From Paramecium tetraurelia (Eukaryota; Ciliophora; Oligohymenophorea; Peniculida; Parameciidae): 64,000 nucleotides of DNA. Shown here piece by piece: positions 62,421 to 64,000 of this stretch. The stretch's first letter is position 1, and each line of letters begins with the position of its first letter. The stretch spans positions 66,920 to 130,919 of the forward strand of contig NW_001799588.1 in assembly GCF_000165425.1 (NCBI RefSeq). The letters run 5' to 3'. The translations under genes were made by a program, and so were the position numbers. The notes under the pieces were generated by a model, which made no database searches, was not told the origin of the DNA, and saw only the letters and a list, made by a program, of their open reading frames with translations.

Positions 62421-63932
62421 ATGTTTCAAGAACTCAAAAGCTCAAATTTCAAATCCATCATGGATAATTGCGTTTACCTAAAGAAAATATCGAATACTCT
62501 ATATGGAGATGCAGAAATTTTGATTCATAAGACCTACAATATTCAATTGGTTCTAATCACAAAGATTTTCCATCGAAAGGAGGATGCCAAGAAATTGCAG
62601 GATGAAACAACTTTGAGACTGAATCTTATTTCGGAAAGAATACTTCGTTTAATTTCATATAATAGTAAAATCAATTATTTAAACTAGTAAAGGAAGTCAA
62701 AGAATTATGCGGTAGCTTCTACAGAATCTAATGGATATACGAATTTCATTCACACACTCTGCAAGACAACATCATGTACAGAAAGAAGAAAGACCTCCCC
62801 TTTACTGAGGTTGAAATCATTAATCTCTTAGAATCAATGCTCTAAGGATTTCAAATTTTTAAATCTGTCTCCATACGGCATGGTTATCTATAACCCAAAC
62901 ATATCATACAGAACACTAAATCCCAAAATTTTTGCATATCCGACATCAAGTTTATTACTAAAATGACTGAGTATCAAGAAGCCTTGCAGAACATCGACTC
63001 TGTTCAACAATGCTTCTTGTCTCCTGAACTGTTAAAGGAATTACAAAAAGGTTCTTAGGAAAACTCAAGTTACGAAAAGAATGAGATTTTCTCTATTGGT
63101 TTGATCCTTTTGAATTGCATGTTGCTTGAATATCCAGAGATTTACGATCTGCCCAATTTTGCCATCAAACAGCAAAAGTTGTGTGAATATTTGAGGGTGG
63201 CTGAATAAAGGTACTAAAGTGCCTAAATTGTTAGAGAAATGCTTTTAATTGACATTTATCATAGGTATACAATTGATTGATAGTAGACCATCCTTAGAAT
63301 AACTCATCTCTTTATTAATGCAATTGAAATTCAAAATACAAAACAGACCATCTCCAAAACCCTAGTCTAATTATATTCTGCATATTGATCAAAGCAAAGA
63401 AAACTATTCTTCATAAGTAGATCGGAGATATGCCACTGAGAACTAATACACTTCTAATACTCCATTGAAACAAAATCAAGAACGAGGACACTCTCGTAAA
63501 ATATCACAATTAACTCCAATTACTCATCTATCGCATTCTCCTATCGTTTTCAATAAACAAGAAACCACTGAAATTTCAACCATAAGCTAAAATAGTTACT
63601 TCCAGATGGATACGTCTAACATCAATTCAAGTCTAAGAGATCCCTATAATTTTACATATCGAGATGTTACTCCAGAAAGGAAAACCAAACCCTGTCCATC
63701 CCCATTTAAGTAAATTTCTTCCAATAATGCTCAAAATTCATCAAGAACCAATTACTTTTTTCCAACCACTAAACAAAACGACAATTCATCCTTCTTACAA
63801 TCAGAATCAATCAGTTATGATTTTGCTGAAGGAATCAAGTTAAATGTTCCGAGTTCATTATAACAAGAATTCACTAAATTAGGGAATAGAAGTAACCAAT
63901 ACTAGAACCAATATTAAAAGAAGTTATTTTGA
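62421..63932 (+). CDS. Pseudokinase with Ser-rich tail
   Basis: 489 residues after introns 62665..62687 (23 nt) and 63265..63283 (19 nt). The first 330 residues follow the kinase fold: an N-lobe without a glycine loop but with LVLITKIF, an alphaC-like Glu/Arg helix, hinge QWIYEFHSHTLQDNI, then IRHGYLQPKHIIQN in place of HRDLKPEN and ISDIKFI in place of DFG. LSPELLKEL and DEIFSIGLILLNCMLLEYP replace APE and the F helix, and HRPSLEQLISLL is the usual end. Catalytic Asp and DFG Gly are absent, so it should be inactive. The tail is Ser/Thr/Asn-rich with SP/TP sites, a likely phosphorylation target. Confidence 0.8.
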
Positions 63933-64000
63933 AATATATATCTTTTAATTATAATACTTATTATACATATTTTATTTCTATCATTTTTTTATTTTTGAAT

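Noticed and set aside
1-64000. Standard-code interpretation (bacterial or viral AT-rich DNA)
   Set aside because: Under the standard code conserved proteins such as the protease, kinases and U1-70K are riddled with TAA/TAG at Gln positions; with ciliate code and tiny introns they are intact.

Overview
The window looks like macronuclear DNA from a ciliate of the Paramecium type. Three things in the sequence point to this. It is very AT-rich. Long reading frames appear only when TAA and TAG are read as glutamine and TGA is the sole stop. These frames are broken by tiny introns (about 18-36 nt, mostly GTA/GTT...TAG) whose removal restores clearly conserved proteins. All coordinates below use that code. 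The exon models were made by hand; in each intact model the spliced length is an exact multiple of three.

Layout. 1-6.5 kb: the 3' part of a polyQ protein gene (+), then on the minus strand a B-type cyclin, a large TPR protein and a cathepsin L-like protease. 6.5-8.5 kb: small uncertain genes. 8.8-15 kb: coiled-coil proteins, including an SF-assemblin (striated-fibre protein). 15.3-18.2 kb: a large GTPase-domain protein with a C-terminal hydrophobic region. 18.6-20.4 kb: two genes of unknown function. 20.6-21.4 kb: a coding-like stretch I could not resolve. 21.5-22.2 kb: a Rab-type GTPase. 22.4-32.3 kb: two large multi-pass membrane paralogues, tail to tail with 26 bp between their stops. 32.4-41.7 kb: one giant secreted protein (about 3,090 aa) with acidic, Q-rich and tenfold-repeat parts. 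42.3-44.7 kb: a Q/E/S/T-repeat protein and a small protein. 44.6-47.5 kb: a protein kinase fused to leucine-rich-like and Cys/His-cluster regions. 48.6-51.3 kb: an interrupted small gene, an AGC-type pseudokinase and an unknown gene. 51.4-56.2 kb: a third copy of the large membrane family, with a recognisable PAS domain. 57.3-64 kb: a cytochrome b5-fused desaturase, an unresolved membrane protein gene, a small unknown protein, a Ctr-type copper transporter, U1 snRNP 70K and a second pseudokinase.

The window is an ordinary gene-dense eukaryotic segment, not an operon or island; neighbours mostly share no pathway. The clearest local organisation is the large PAS/multi-TM family (three copies, two of them an inverted pair), probably membrane-linked sensing, and the run of catalytically degenerate kinases. 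No tRNA, rRNA, telomere repeat, transposon or CRISPR array was recognised.
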